A DNA stretch of 64,000 nucleotides. It comes from Labrus mixtus. Its lineage: Eukaryota; Chordata; Actinopteri; Labriformes; Labridae. Positions within the stretch are counted from its first letter, which is position 1. Each line of letters begins with the position of its first letter. The stretch spans positions 7,435,192-7,499,191 of the forward strand of contig NC_083625.1 in NCBI RefSeq assembly GCF_963584025.1. Reading direction: 5' to 3'. Shown piece after piece: positions 49,701 to 61,699 of this stretch. Position numbers and translations under genes: made by a program. Below the pieces are notes generated by a model. The model saw only the letters and a program-made list of their open reading frames with translations, ran no database searches and was not told the DNA's origin.

Positions 49701-50100
49701 TATCAGTACATACAGCAACTATACAGAATATTCATAGTTTTTCTCTCCTACATTGCACAGATACAGTTTATACACAATGGTCTATTATAAATAAACTATT
49801 TATACTATTACTGCTAAGACCTGCTGGTTGTGAGTGCATCCTAAGAGAACCCTTTAAAATACCTGAAATCATCTATTCATATACAGTTAAAGCTACATCT
49901 GTGAGTTTTATTTTTTATCTTACATCTATACAGCTCGGAGGATTCAAAGATATAAAATGCAATCACATTTCATCTCTGAAGGAAATATATTAATAGAGCT
50001 AGAACATTGAAATTGTAACCGGAAAAATATAACTAGGACATTTTAAAATTGTAAGATCTTTTTTTTAAGGCTGCTCTTTCCTTGCTTTCTTTTTTTTTAA

Positions 50101-50149
50101 ACATGGCTTTTTTTTTCTTTTTTTTTTGCTGTTTGCAAACAAGCCATGT
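50101..50149 (+). other. Potential nested stem-loop in the zbtb20 3' UTR
   Basis: ACATGGCTT (50,101-50,109) and AAGCCATGT (50,141-50,149) are perfect 9-bp inverted repeats, separated by a T-rich segment and the perfect palindrome GTTTGCAAAC (50,131-50,140). In RNA this would form a hairpin with a U-rich loop. Function is unknown. Confidence 0.4.
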
Positions 50150-53100
50150 GCTGTACTGTATGTTGGTGCGGGGACAAGGGCAGTGGCGCTTTGTGAACAG
50201 CAGAGGGGGCCAAATTCGCCTGGACGAGTTGGAGTTAACCCTCCATAATGTGGCTATCTTTAATCTTATTGGTAATTAATTCCATTCTCCTGATGGCCAC
50301 ATACATCACTTTAACTAATTTCCAAAATGTATCCGATAAGCATAGCAGTGTTCTCTTCCATTTGCACTTACTGTCAAAGATTAATAAAGTCTTTGCAGAC
50401 TGCCGGAGCTGGCAGCCGCTTCAATAGTTCTCGGAGTACACCGAGTTCTCTCTGACCTTGATGATGGTCCCTGCCCATTTCCCCACAATGATCATTCAAG
50501 TTTTTATCTTATCTGATCACCTTTATGCTTAGGTACAGCTTTTAATAGTAAAGGACAAGCAATGAGCAACCTTAAAAAGAGAAACTGTCCATTGAATGTT
50601 AGACAGACAGATATTTATATCTACACAGAGGCAGATTGAGATTAAGACATTTAAAGTTTTGTCAAAGGAAGAAACACACAAAGTATTCCACGCTCTCGAA
50701 GTGTTTGGTTTAACAACATGGAGTCCAAACTAAGAGATAATAGAGTACAATAAAAACCAATAATCAAGTTTCAGGACGAGTGGCTGCGAGATAAAAGGTT
50801 TTGGGATGGCTGATTATTCGGTCCCCTGTGGACTAATTACCACAGTTTTCTCTCTAACCTTCCCCAGCCTAGTTACTGTGCCAAAATTAGGGGTAAAAAA
50901 AAAAAAAACACTTTTGAAATGATACCCCTATTGTTTAATTTGATAAGGAGAACAACGGTAAAAGATAGAACATTAAAATCATTGTTTTAAGTAAGAGGTT
51001 TCTGTAGAAGCTATAAAATGAACATGATACCATGAAAAGGAAACATATGTCACACCAAGAGCAAGTGATTGCCTTTATTTTGAATCTTTTAATCCTCCAT
51101 CTAACATAGTTTTCCAGTAAATGGGAGAAAACAGCTATGATTAAAAAAAAAAAGAGCACATTTTGAAGGCTTGGATTCATATACATTTTAAGTGAAGATG
51201 AAGCATGAATATTATAGGCAATGAGATATAGCTAGTCCCTGTCATCCAACTGTCACACACAACAGCATCTGTTCAGATCTTACAGTCAAACATGCAGACT
51301 CTGTTTTGATTTTGAGCTTTAAACACACACACGCACAGAAGCAGCTGTTCAGATTTTCAAGTACAACACAGCTAAGCTAAGCTACAACAACATTTAGATT
51401 ATATTATTTCTTTCTCCCAACATGCAGTTCATAAAAACCCTGATGTGGTTCAGCATTAAGCGTCATCATCAGGAGTCTATCAGTGCACATGAAGCATGCA
51501 GTCCTGCCTCACAGCCTCTTCCTGCAGGTGGGCTGGCTTTGTTTTTGATGGAGCACAAACTATGTTTTGAGTGTCCCCTGATAACACACTTTCTTTATCA
51601 TTTTTTAATCACAATTGTTAGGAGACTGAGGCTTTTGAAGACTAAACATCGAGGCCTCTTTGTGTTTCTGGAGTCTCTTTTTCAGCGTGGTCCTGCTAAA
51701 TGAGAGGTTTAGTTACAAAGTGTGCAGCAGAGTAACAAAAAAAAACAAAAAAAGCATTCCTGTTTTAAGTCCAGAGCATTCCAACTCCTATTCTGGCACT
51801 CGTTTTCCACAGTGAACTAGCCTGACATTAAGCAGGATTTCCAGCGCTTCATCCTTTTACAGATCTGTTGGATGTTTGGTTATGTAGTAGCAAACAATGC
51901 CCATCACTTCAAAGTTGAAACGATATATATTTCCCTGAAGAAGACCATTTTCTAAAATCTCACATAGCTTTTTATTCAAATTTCAACATGCTCGTATGGC
52001 CTGGTTTTATAGACAACATGCACTATGCTAACACTGTAGGTCTCTTTTTTACAATGCAAAAAATGTCCCGTTAAAAGATATCAATCGTATCGCTGTAATG
52101 TTCCTTAAGGGGCTGTTGGTGGTTCATTTGAAAACAGGGGGCCATGCTAATCATTAAAGGTTAAACAAAAATTAACTTTACTAGACAATGTTTGTGTTCA
52201 CAAACCAAAGAAGGGTTAAGATCATTTAAGTTTTATCTTTTCTATGTGTGTGGGGTTCCTGCCATCGGGCTAGATTGCTACAGTTTTAATTTGTTGTGTT
52301 TTGTTTTTTTTCAATGTTTTTCTTCTCATTGCGGGGTGCTTGTGAAAATGCATCTGTGTGTTTTGTCTTTCGATCAGTTGTTCATAGATTTGTGTTTTTT
52401 TTTGTTCATTTGCCTATTGTAGACCAAAATAGAATTCTTCTTTTTTTTTTTTTTTTATAAGAAATGCAACAAAATGAAAAAATGTAAGTGGACACAGTAG
52501 CTGTGATGTAAACTATCGCATGTGACGACATGTTTAAGATTGTAAATGTTGCATCGTTTCTCTCACAAAACATCATACTCAGTAATCATCAGTTATGTCT
52601 TCTATACACACGTTTAGCAAATCAGTGTAAACCTGTTCACCTTCACACATTGCTTCTCAATCGTTTTTTTTTTCGTTTTTTTTTCTTCAGATACCGGCAC
52701 CGTGTGATATTTTAAGGCTGTCCCTGAAATACTAATCTGACGTTGTGACCTAGAGTACATTTAGCCATTTATACTTGAGATGGACCAAGATGTTAAGTTT
52801 GCACATATTTGTAGGTTGTTGTTGTAAGCCAAAAATGAAAAAAAAAGAGGAAAGAGCGTAAAGATACTTTCAGCAGCTTCAGTCAAATCCGGCTGAGCTT
52901 CTCAAAAGTCTTTCCCGTTCACTGAAAAGTCAAAGCATCAGAGCCAGCCATCAGCACACGATGAGAACAAATCCAAACCAAACTGTAACCTGGATTCAAA
53001 CAGCACTAATCCACAGTGAGAACAAGATGATATATTTTTCTAATCACACATCATCTGTAAGCAGAATGTAAACCATTTGGCAAAAATTGGGCAATATTTT

Positions 53101-53831
53101 ATTACTGTACGGTCTAATTCAAGGCGAATCTGCTGTATTTTTTCATCCTTTGTGTTCAAATAGGAAATTGAATTACTGTAAATCAGGCAATTTTTTTTTT
53201 GTACCTGGAGTGAAGACACAATTTCTCAAACATTGACAGTACAAATCCGACATCACGTGTGTCCTAATCAAAGCAGCTTAGGTTTTGTTTTTCATCCGGC
53301 GTTCAGGCTTTTTGCTGCCATATCTTGTATGTAGATGCTTTTGTAAAACATGCACTTGAGTTGAACTTTGAGATGTGCTTATAAATATGTGTATATTTTG
53401 TTAGGCTTCTATTTTTGTTGGCCTACGATGGCTTGATATTTTATTATTTCCCTTATTAAAGAAACCTTCTCCTTTCTCGTTCTAAACTTGGCAGAGGTGG
53501 AGCTGTTGTAGTAAAGGTAGTTAACATCCCAACTAAGCAACCCTGAAATATATGCTGCAGTAATGTATTTTCAGTTTGTTTTTTGATAATTTATGCTCCA
53601 AGTTGGTTTGTATTTTATTATTATTATTGTTATGACACAAGCTTGTTTGAAATGTATTGACTGCTGTTTTGAAATAGGGGATACATTTTTTTTAATGTAT
53701 GTGCAAGGACGTTTTTATAATATGATTTGTCAAACACTGGACTGGAGTGAGTTTTTCAACATTTCCAAGTTGAGAGATGTATTTGACAGACATAGCTGCA
53801 CAGACAACACCCGCGAGCACAGATATGAGCT

Positions 53832-53857
53832 GACACACACACACACACACACACACA
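53832..53857 (+). repeat. (CA)13 microsatellite
   Basis: A short CA run, with a second interrupted CA patch at about 53,866-53,876. Confidence 0.9.
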
Positions 53858-54096
53858 AAATAAAAACACACACACATCCTCCCAGCTGTACAGCGGAGGG
53901 AGACTAAAAATGGCCAACATCCTCCCGCTTAAAAAACGAGGAGTATTTGAGACGTAAGAAGTTCAAACATTTCCTTTCTGCTGGATTAATGCATTGATTG
54001 GGTGCTGGGTGATGTGTTAGGAAATATTTATTAGGGGTTTCCCTCCAAATAGTTGCATGGCATCCAGTGGTGACAGATATTTTTGTTTCTTTTCTG

Positions 54097-54124
<28 letters not shown>
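54097..54124 (+). repeat. Poly(A)28 homopolymer
   Basis: Twenty-eight consecutive A inside the probable 3' UTR; a possible internal-priming site for oligo(dT) cDNA. Length may be unreliable. Confidence 0.9.
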
Positions 54125-54127
<3 letters not shown>

Positions 54128-56368
54128 AGAAGATTTGTAAAGGGATACCACTTGACAGCTCTCCAGTTCTAGAAATCAGCTGGTGTGTTGTTGCTATGGT
54201 CGAGCAGATTGAACAGTTCATTACACCAACCACCACTTCTCAAACCAGAAAAGAGATTTGCACTAGACTTATTTTGGTCGTCTTCTATCAAAAGCAATAT
54301 AATTCACTCAACACATTTTTAAACCATAGTATGTGATGGTAGTGTCACATCATGACAATGCTGAGTAGCTGGTGATATTTGACTCGTTCTGATTATTTTT
54401 TTTTTGTATTTAGAGGTACAGAATCAGTCACCTTTTTAAATGCACATGACATCCACACCTTGTTTTTCCTTTTTGTTTTGTTGTGTTTGAACCCAGCAGT
54501 ACCCGGGGTATTAGTGTCCAGATTTGAGCGGCATTAAAACTGTTGTTTCCTCCTGTGATTGTTTTGGACAAATCAAGACGCTCTTACAGATCTGTTAAGT
54601 GAGAGACGTAGGAGGGAAGGAATCCATTTTTTTTCCCCCCACTCAGTCAAATTGTCTTCATCACGACATATTTCAAGCTAAAACACAAATACCAAAAGAT
54701 AAACCCAGCTGGCACACCTTTCCCTTAAAAAAAAACAAACAAAAAAAAAAAAAAACCACACTCGTCTTCTCTGCATATTTTGGTCACTCTTTTTCGGGGA
54801 TGTTACATTATTAAAAATGCTTTAAAGTGATAATAAAAATAAATTCAAAATGCACCTTTTTGTGGTTTTAAACACAGCGTCATTTGGCCACGTACGTAGA
54901 GAATCCACCAAAATGTATCATAACTTCATCCTTTTTCAACGAGGTCATTCACAACAGCAGTAAATATTGACCTGTCGATATTTTGTTCAGTGGATACGTG
55001 TAAAAAGATTTCCAATAATTCACAAACAGCAAACCTTCACCATTTTATCTGGATGTAGTAGCTTTTCCTGTTTTTCACCGCTTCGTGGTGTTGTTGAAAG
55101 ATGTTGCGGTTTGTCTAAATATGTTGCGTGTTAGAGGAAGCATAAGTATGTGCCTTCTTGTAATCTCCTTGGTGAGCTTGTTATTATTGAGAAGCTGAAG
55201 CCAGCCAATTGTGTTTGCACTAAAACCAAATTGCTTTTGTGATGTAGACTATTTAAGCAAGCTTGTTGCGTCACTTTAACCGTACAGTATGCATGAGGGT
55301 GAAATTGGTAAGTCTAGGGCTAGAGCTCTCATCTGTTGACCTGTAAACCAGTGCAGCTTAGAGGATCTTGTGAATATATCTTGGCTTAGTTTCGCATTCA
55401 GTTTTTCAATTCCATCTCCTTATTCATCCAGTTTGTCACAATTTCAACAGTTAGAAAAAAAAAATAAGAAAAAAAAATCATGAAAAAAGCAAATAACACA
55501 TACCATGAATACAATACAGCTTTTACTTTCACATGCCACAGTTTGATCGAGTCACACACCTGCAGTAGAGATATTCATGTCTCTGAATCCATGGGAATGC
55601 ATGAGTATACGAGGTCGCCTCAAGACTTTTGGTCAAATGATTTTAGGTTGTTTTTTGAAAATCTGTATTTATTACATATTTTGTTGACATCTGAGAAAGG
55701 CCTACATGCTTTGAGTCTTACAAATGCACCTTATTCATGTCGGTCCATGTGGGGGAAAGAAAGAGAAAGAGGCTGGCAATGTAATATCTCTGATTTAGCA
55801 CCTTACTACACAGCATGTTTTCACTTTATGCCAGTTTAGCTATTCTTCCATATGTATGATTTCAAAAATACAATCTCATCTTTTGTGAAATTGTTTCATG
55901 GGATGTGCCAAAGTTTGGAGGCGATCTCACAAGTGTTTATGCTTATCATTTTCTTTTCCTCCTCCTTCAGTTATAGCAATGGTATGTCAAAACTTTCCTA
56001 TAACAGTGTGTGGAATCAATTTATCTCAGCAAACAGTATCATTACTTGCCATTTTACAATAAGCCCTGTATTTCACATATATTTACCAGTGATGTGTATT
56101 TGTTATTATAAAGAAAATAGCCGTAAAAGCTTCATTATGTTACATAATATTGTGACTTTTTTCGAAAAACTGTGAAGACTTATCTTGCATATACTTTATA
56201 CAGAAGTATTAAGCCTTAATACAAAAGACTAAAAAAAGTGTGGAAGAATAAACTGATTGTTGCTAAGTAAGGATGATTTTTGTAAATGTTACCAGCACTT
56301 TTTTTGTAATTTTCACTCTCTGAGGTATTGTACAAGTTCAAGCTGTTTGTGAAGTTTGATTATGAAGG

Positions 56369-56374
56369 AATAAA
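56369..56374 (+). terminator. Candidate distal poly(A) signal of zbtb20
   Basis: AATAAA, with another at 56,247-56,252. It is followed within 30 bp by a CA dinucleotide and then by T/G-rich sequence (GTCTTGTTGCTGTTTTATTT), the usual layout of a cleavage site. Sequence beyond changes character and no later strong signal precedes the opposite-strand gene's end. Confidence 0.45.
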
Positions 56375-56395
56375 AACTAGTACTTTCCTGTACTT

Positions 56396-59330
56396 CACAG
56401 AAAGTCTTGTTGCTGTTTTATTTTTCTCGGCTCTCTTTCACGGGCGTTCTCATGAATAAACTGCCCCCCGAAACATGCACAGAAAAGTAACTTTTGACTT
56501 ACAAGGGTAAAGTTTGTGCGGTAAGACTTCCAGGCATGACCTTTCACATGACTGCCCTGCCAAAACCAACAAACGGACAAGCACAAAAACACACACAAAC
56601 ATGGAGAGATATTCTTGGAGTGAATACAATCAAACAAATGAGCTGTATAAGCTCAAATTAAGCCCATAAATAATATTAGTCCGCTCGTGTGTTGATTCCA
56701 AACTCAGTTGGATGTGATTCTGTAGATCCCAAACAACAGGCTGGATTGTATCCCAGAATGCACTGGGCAGAAGGCAGGAAACACCCGGGACAAGCTGCCA
56801 GTCCATTACAAATCTAACGAGGATTAATCAACAATCACAGTCATACTTCACTTTACACCTACTGTACAGGCAACCCAGAAGTGAAAGCCTCTTCACTCAC
56901 TTGAGTGTTTGGACCGTGGGAGGGTAAACTCTGTAAACTCTTCATGAAAAAATGGTTTCCAGGAACCAAAGGCTGATGCACAGAAACACACACACGGCAG
57001 GTTAGAGCTGTCCGTCATGATTTTTATACTCTCATTAGCTTACACCTGTATGGACTTGTCATCACAACAATCAGTTTTTACTCAGCCAAAGACCGCAAGA
57101 TGCACTAATAATGAAGTCTCACAACTAATAATGCTTTTAGAAATACTCATAAAAGTAGAATGATTTATTATGATTTATAATTCAGTATCCAAGTCAAACA
57201 GATTTCTTAAAACAATCTGCTTCAACAGCAACATGAAACTGAAAATATCCTCCAATGTCCCCCACCTGTGAGGCAGAGAGGGTATATTTTCACATATTAT
57301 ATATAAAATAAAAGAGTTAATTTAACTGTTACTGCATTCTACATTTTATTGACTGAACACATCAGAGAGAAAAGTGACAGAAAGCGGGTGACGAAGACGC
57401 TCTGTGCTTAACTCTGGATTCAGACTGAATTTTAATCCTCGTTTCTATGATTTATCCAGCAGAATAAATTATGAGTATTTACAAATTCAGAAAGCGCTTG
57501 TCTGCTGAAAAAGGATGATTCATTTTTTTTTTTAAAGATTATTAATCTTCTGATTATTTATTTTATTCCAGGCTACAACATGTTTTGTTATTAGCTTTAA
57601 AACTTTTATAAATTAGGGCTAAAACGTCGCTGGTGACGTTAATGAAAAATACAGTGGCAGCCTAATTAACAAAATGATTTGTTTTTGTTTTTTTCAATTC
57701 ACATTTTTCATGAAGTTGATGTTAATCACAGTCTCCGTACCTGATCACAAATTCAGGCCATAATGTCTGAGACTCATCAATCAACAAAGTTTGAGGTCGT
57801 TTCATTTAAAACATGTATATAAATGAATCTTTTAAAACCAGAGAGCATTAGTTAGTTTATAAGATTATCAACATAATGACTAATCTTCCTCTATTTTGTA
57901 GTCGTGAGTTTATGTAGTCTATCATAATTTGCTATCTTGTACAAGAGGTGAGTATTATCATGTAAAAATGTAAACAAATCCAGCAAACTTGAATGAGTAA
58001 TATGACACTAAAGTCTTATAACATAAACATTAACACATAACGTGTTGACACATCTTATATTACCACTCAGAACAGGATTTTACTGCACAACCACATCTGA
58101 AAACGTTTTGTGACTGTAAATATCAAGGTTGTGACTTTATATTTTGTCACATCCTGTAACTGTAAAACCAGTCTCAGTTCCAGTCATTCATTATTCAGAG
58201 GTGGGAGTTTAACACTTACGTGCCGCTGCTGCCCCCTGCTGTCGATTCTTCAGTACTTCAGAAAAATAGTGGTTTAAGAAAAGTGTACAAAATGTACCTT
58301 GAAACCTGTAGGGTTACCCTCTTAGATGTTTCTGATGCGGACTTCATTAGAATTAACAAAAAAAAATGTATTTTCTTACTGGACTTTAAAATGTCAGAAT
58401 AACAATAATGTGCCCGTCAGGTTTGCCACGAAGAGACGGGCAGGGTTTAACCTACATAAAATAAGGTAATTGCTTCGTCAAAATCACCCAGAAAGTGTTG
58501 AAACTTTCTTAGAAAGATCAAGAATGTTAAATCACTGTTCAGAGATAAGACTAAAAAAAAGGAAATACTTATCTGGCTTTAGTCACACATTCTCCACTAT
58601 CTGCTACAGCTTGTAATCATATTTGTTCAAACATGTTCGTAAGTCAAACCAGGTCAGGTTCACTCATGCACTGTGGAGGTAAGTTTTGAACTGCATTTAA
58701 CACCCAACAGTGAGTGTTGTGCAGATTTTCACGCGCAGCTTTTCTCCTAGAGCTCACATTGAAACCACTGCATCATTTGGGGGTCATCCATTTTGAAGCT
58801 TCGGTTCCTTAAAGTCACGCCATTCAAAAAAAAAAATAAAACTAGTGTTTTAGGACAATACACATTTAAATATTTTAATGAGACACATGTACATGGTGTT
58901 TTAAGTGTGCGAGATTTGTCTTCAGTTCCTTAATATCTCTTCCTCATTTTCTTGCTGCATGCTGGCATTATGGGACAACTAAAGTCCATAACTCATAGTC
59001 TTACATTTGTACCATTGAATCACCACATTCCTCAGTAGGGTTAGCATCTTTTCTCATTGCAAAATTAACAAGGAAAAAAAAAAAAAAGAATGATCTGCTA
59101 CTACCAGCAGCCTGGAGTCATTTCAAGGGCACTAAGACTCAAGTGTCCTACTCTACAATCCTAGTAGTGAGCATGTAAAAGAGGAAGGCTAAGAAGAGAT
59201 AAGCGAGTAAATATAGCAGTCAGGTGTAATCCACTTCGTGCATTTCACTATCCAGTGAGTGCTAATGTCATGCTATGCCAACGGAGGAGACAGTGGACGG
59301 CAAATTGTTGAGTTTGTTCCCCAGAATAGA
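56396..59330. other. Intergenic region between tail-to-tail genes; no gene seen
   Basis: AT-rich sequence between the putative distal end of zbtb20 and the 3' end of the ADP/ATP translocase gene. It holds a CTCF-like motif at 58,229-58,242 and short A or T runs. No coding exon is recognised. Confidence 0.45.
58229..58242 (-). promoter_or_regulatory. CTCF-like motif
   Basis: The minus-strand 14-mer ACAGCAGGGGGCAG matches CCASYAGRKGGCRS at 13 of 14 positions, with the full AGGGGGCAG core. It lies in the intergenic space between the two genes. Confidence 0.5.
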
Positions 59331-59336
59331 TTTATT
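59331..59336 (-). terminator. Poly(A) signal of the ADP/ATP translocase gene
   Basis: AATAAA on the minus strand, about 250 bp after the stop codon, followed on that strand by T/G-rich sequence. The 3' UTR would therefore be 59,583 down to about 59,310. Confidence 0.65.
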
Positions 59337-59583
59337 CAAGTTGGGACCATACAAACCTAGTGAATAACAGGAGGAGGTATCAGATTTCTTTAACAGGAAT
59401 GACATTGGTAAAGAGGGTGTGGAACGTTTAAAATCAGAAAGATGCACAACGTACAGCCATCGCCCACAGCTAGTGGTGACTCACTATAGTTTGTTCCCAT
59501 AAATAAGGCAGAATGCAGAGTCCATAGAAATGGAAGGTTATTACATTTAGCCAAATTGGACAGTGGTGTGACAAAATGACAAT

Positions 59584-59741
59584 TTACAGGACTTTCTTCA
59601 GCTCGTCGTACAACACCAGCACGAAGGCGCCGCCCATGCCTCTGAGCACGTTGGACCAGGCCCCCTTGAAGAAAGCCTTGCCACCTTCGTCGCGTGCAAT
59701 CTTGCGCCAGCAGTCGATGGTCCCGGTGTACATGATGTCGG
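59584..59741 (-). CDS. slc25a5: slc25a5-like exon 4
   Basis: 158 bp, from ADIMYTGT to the TAA stop (59,586-59,584). The acceptor is CTCCTTCAG. It encodes the final helices with Arg280. Confidence 0.93.
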
Positions 59742-61510
59742 CTGAAGGAGGCAAAGAAGAGAGCGGGAGTGAGATTATGTTCAAGCATCGTGCTCTCGTC
59801 TGAAAATCACATTAAACCCAAACGGTGCGGGATAAATTATGTCAGACAGGCTACATCTACACAAACTGACCTCCTTTACGTCCAGACTGCATCATCATAC
59901 GTCTACGGACAGTGTCGAAGGGGTATGAGGTCAGACCGGCAACAGCGGTCACACTCTGAGCGATCATCCAGCTCACCAAAATGCTGGCGTTCTTGGAGTC
60001 GGGAAGCATACCTGCAAGACGAGAGAAGTCACACATCTGGAAGAATATAAAAAAAACGGTCTCTTTAATGGTTCCAGTGGGGCAAGAGTTAAAAACCCAA
60101 CATACCCTTGGCTGTGTCGTAGATGCCAAAGTACGCAGCCCTGTAGATGATGATGCCCTGCACGGACACGTTGAAGCCCTGGTACAGGCCCTTCAGACCA
60201 TCAGACCTGAAGATCTTCACCAGGCAGTCTCCCAGACCGTTGAACTCCCGGCCAGCGCCGGCCTTGCCGACATCGGCGGCCAGACGGGTACGGGCGAAGT
60301 CGAGGGGGTACACGAAACAGAGGGAGGTCGCTCCGGCGGCGCCACCGGAGGCCAGGTTGCCGGCGAAGTACCTCCAGAACTGGGCGCGCTTGTCGACGCC
60401 GTCAAGGAAGATCCTCTTGTACTTGTCCTTGAACGCAAAGTTGAGGGCCTGGGTGGGGAAATATCTGATGACATTGGCAAGGTTACCTCTCCAGAAGGAA
60501 AGGAATCCCTGCTCCTTGGGGATACGGACGACACAGTCCATGATTCCCTTGTACTGCATATCTGCGGTGATCTGCTTGCTGGCATGCTGGACCTGAAATA
60601 TCGAGAAAAAAAGAGAAAAACAAATTGTTAGAATCAGAATAGGGAAGTTAAACGCACTCGTCTCCTTGTTTTGACCTTGATGCATGTTTAACTTGCAGGT
60701 TATAAAGTCACTGAGCAGGTGACATAATGAAACAAGAGCAATCAGTGTTTACTAGCAAATCTGCAAATGCTAAATTGATCTGAAGCATGTTACCTAATTA
60801 AATAATTCGCAAAATTGATATTAAAAAAAAAAAAATTAAAAATCAGGGAATAAATCAGTGTATGAAAGGATAATGTGGTGAATCAGGGTTTCACAGAAAA
60901 GGATTAGACTTGTTGGCCCAGCTGTGAATGAAAGTCGCCGGGCCTCCACATCACTACCAAGACTTCATTATCAATTAAATGTGGATATGTTGAACGTGCA
61001 ATTTTGTTTTTAAAGCTCAGAAATCATGTTCGTTGTTGGTACATTTACAAGTGTTGCCAGTATTTGTACATAATGTTCTAATGACAGTACAAGCGTTTGT
61101 CCTTTGTTAGCTGCGGCTGCTAAGGTTAACGAGCTGAGCTAACAGTTAGCAGCAAGACTCGTGTAGGTCATTTCCGATCCCATCATGACCTCAAGTCCCG
61201 CAACTCACCACGGTTAAAACTCGCACCGATTCTGTTCGAGAAGAGGTCCCTACACTGCGGGAAACCCAAAAAGGACCGTGACTACGACGTGACAACCGGC
61301 TCAGATATCGGCATAACTTTGACGTGAGATGTAGCTAACCGGCTATCCTCCCGGAAGGCTCCTGCTTATGCTCCTGCTGCTGCTGCTGCGTCGTCTTACC
61401 TGAAGGAGCAGCTTCACTCTCTCGATCGGGGCGACGGCTGTTTTGGAGATGGCAGCCGAGATGCCACCGGCCAAGAAATCCTTGGCGAAAGATACAGCTG
61501 TCTCATTCAT
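59584..61510 (-). CDS. slc25a5: slc25a5-like mitochondrial ADP/ATP translocase (four exons, 298 aa)
   Basis: Coding exons on the minus strand are 61,510-61,400, 60,592-60,106, 60,011-59,871 and 59,741-59,584, giving 298 residues, the family's standard length and four-exon structure. The protein exchanges cytosolic ADP for matrix ATP across the inner mitochondrial membrane. Three carrier repeats are intact: PIERVK (28-33), PLDFAR (133-138) and PFDTVR (230-235). The translocase signature RRRMMM is at 235-240. Lys23, Arg80 and Arg280, known substrate-binding positions, are present. All introns are GT-AG (807, 94 and 129 bp). The MNETAVSFAKDF start and DELKKVL end fit fish slc25a5; slc25a6 or slc25a4 cannot be excluded without a tree. 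A Ser replaces the usual Pro in the MLPDPKN segment (residue 205). It is tail to tail with zbtb20. Confidence 0.93.
59871..60011 (-). CDS. slc25a5: slc25a5-like exon 3
   Basis: 141 bp, from the end of Gly200 through MLPDSKN to QSGRKG; the acceptor is TCTTGCAG and the donor GTCAGT. It holds the third carrier motif and RRRMMM. Confidence 0.93.
60106..60592 (-). CDS. slc25a5: slc25a5-like exon 2
   Basis: 487 bp, from VQHASKQ to DTAKG (one base of Gly200). The acceptor ATATTTCAG is before it and the donor GTATGT after it. It covers the end of repeat 1 and most of repeat 2, including Arg80 and PLDFAR. Confidence 0.93.
61400..61510 (-). CDS. slc25a5: slc25a5-like exon 1
   Basis: 37 codons from ATG (61,510-61,508) to CAG, then donor GTAAGA. 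It encodes the first transmembrane helix with Lys23 and PIERVK. Confidence 0.93.
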
Positions 61511-61594
61511 GGTGCGATGTGTCTTGATGTCCAGATATTCAGTACTCGATATAACCCTCTTGCCCTCTACGACTGCTGGCCTGCACCGACGAAA

Positions 61595-61690
61595 TGGCCG
61601 ATTGTGCAGCGGCGTTAGGGATTTATATAACACAGTGTATCGCGATAAGAAACGGGAACTCGCGCTTGCGACGGGGGTGATGACGTCGCC
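61595..61690 (-). promoter_or_regulatory. slc25a5-like core promoter: TATA box and CRE-like site
   Basis: On the minus strand TATATAAA occupies 61,629-61,622, placing a start site near 61,600 and a 5' UTR of about 90 bp. About 50 bp further upstream, TGACGTC (61,681-61,687) is a 7-of-8 match to the CREB/ATF element, in a CpG-rich setting. TATA-type promoters are known for mammalian ADP/ATP translocase genes. Confidence 0.65.
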
Positions 61691-61699
61691 CCTGCGTAA

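Larger units (their letters stand above)
44956..56395 (+). other. zbtb20: Probable very long zbtb20 3' UTR
   Basis: About 11.4 kb of AT-rich plus-strand sequence with no recognisable gene, many T runs and repeated AATAAA hexamers (for example 44,992, 45,503, 56,247 and 56,369). The mammalian ZBTB20 mRNA is known for an exceptionally long 3' UTR, so the whole stretch to the last strong signal near 56,369 may be transcribed. Proximal signals such as 44,992, only 37 bp after the stop, would give short forms. The far end is inference; RNA data would be decisive. Open frames of 60-119 codons in it have no recognisable domains. Confidence 0.5.

Noticed and set aside
53593..53907. 104-residue frame in the presumed 3' UTR
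   Set aside because: Ends in a CA-repeat-encoded His/Thr tail, lacks domains, and sits in AT-rich untranslated sequence.
59981..60631. 216-codon open frame on the plus strand, and two other long frames at 60,147-60,596 (+) and 60,217-60,585 (-)
   Set aside because: They are antisense or out-of-frame shadows of slc25a5-like exon 2, whose biased third positions keep other frames open.
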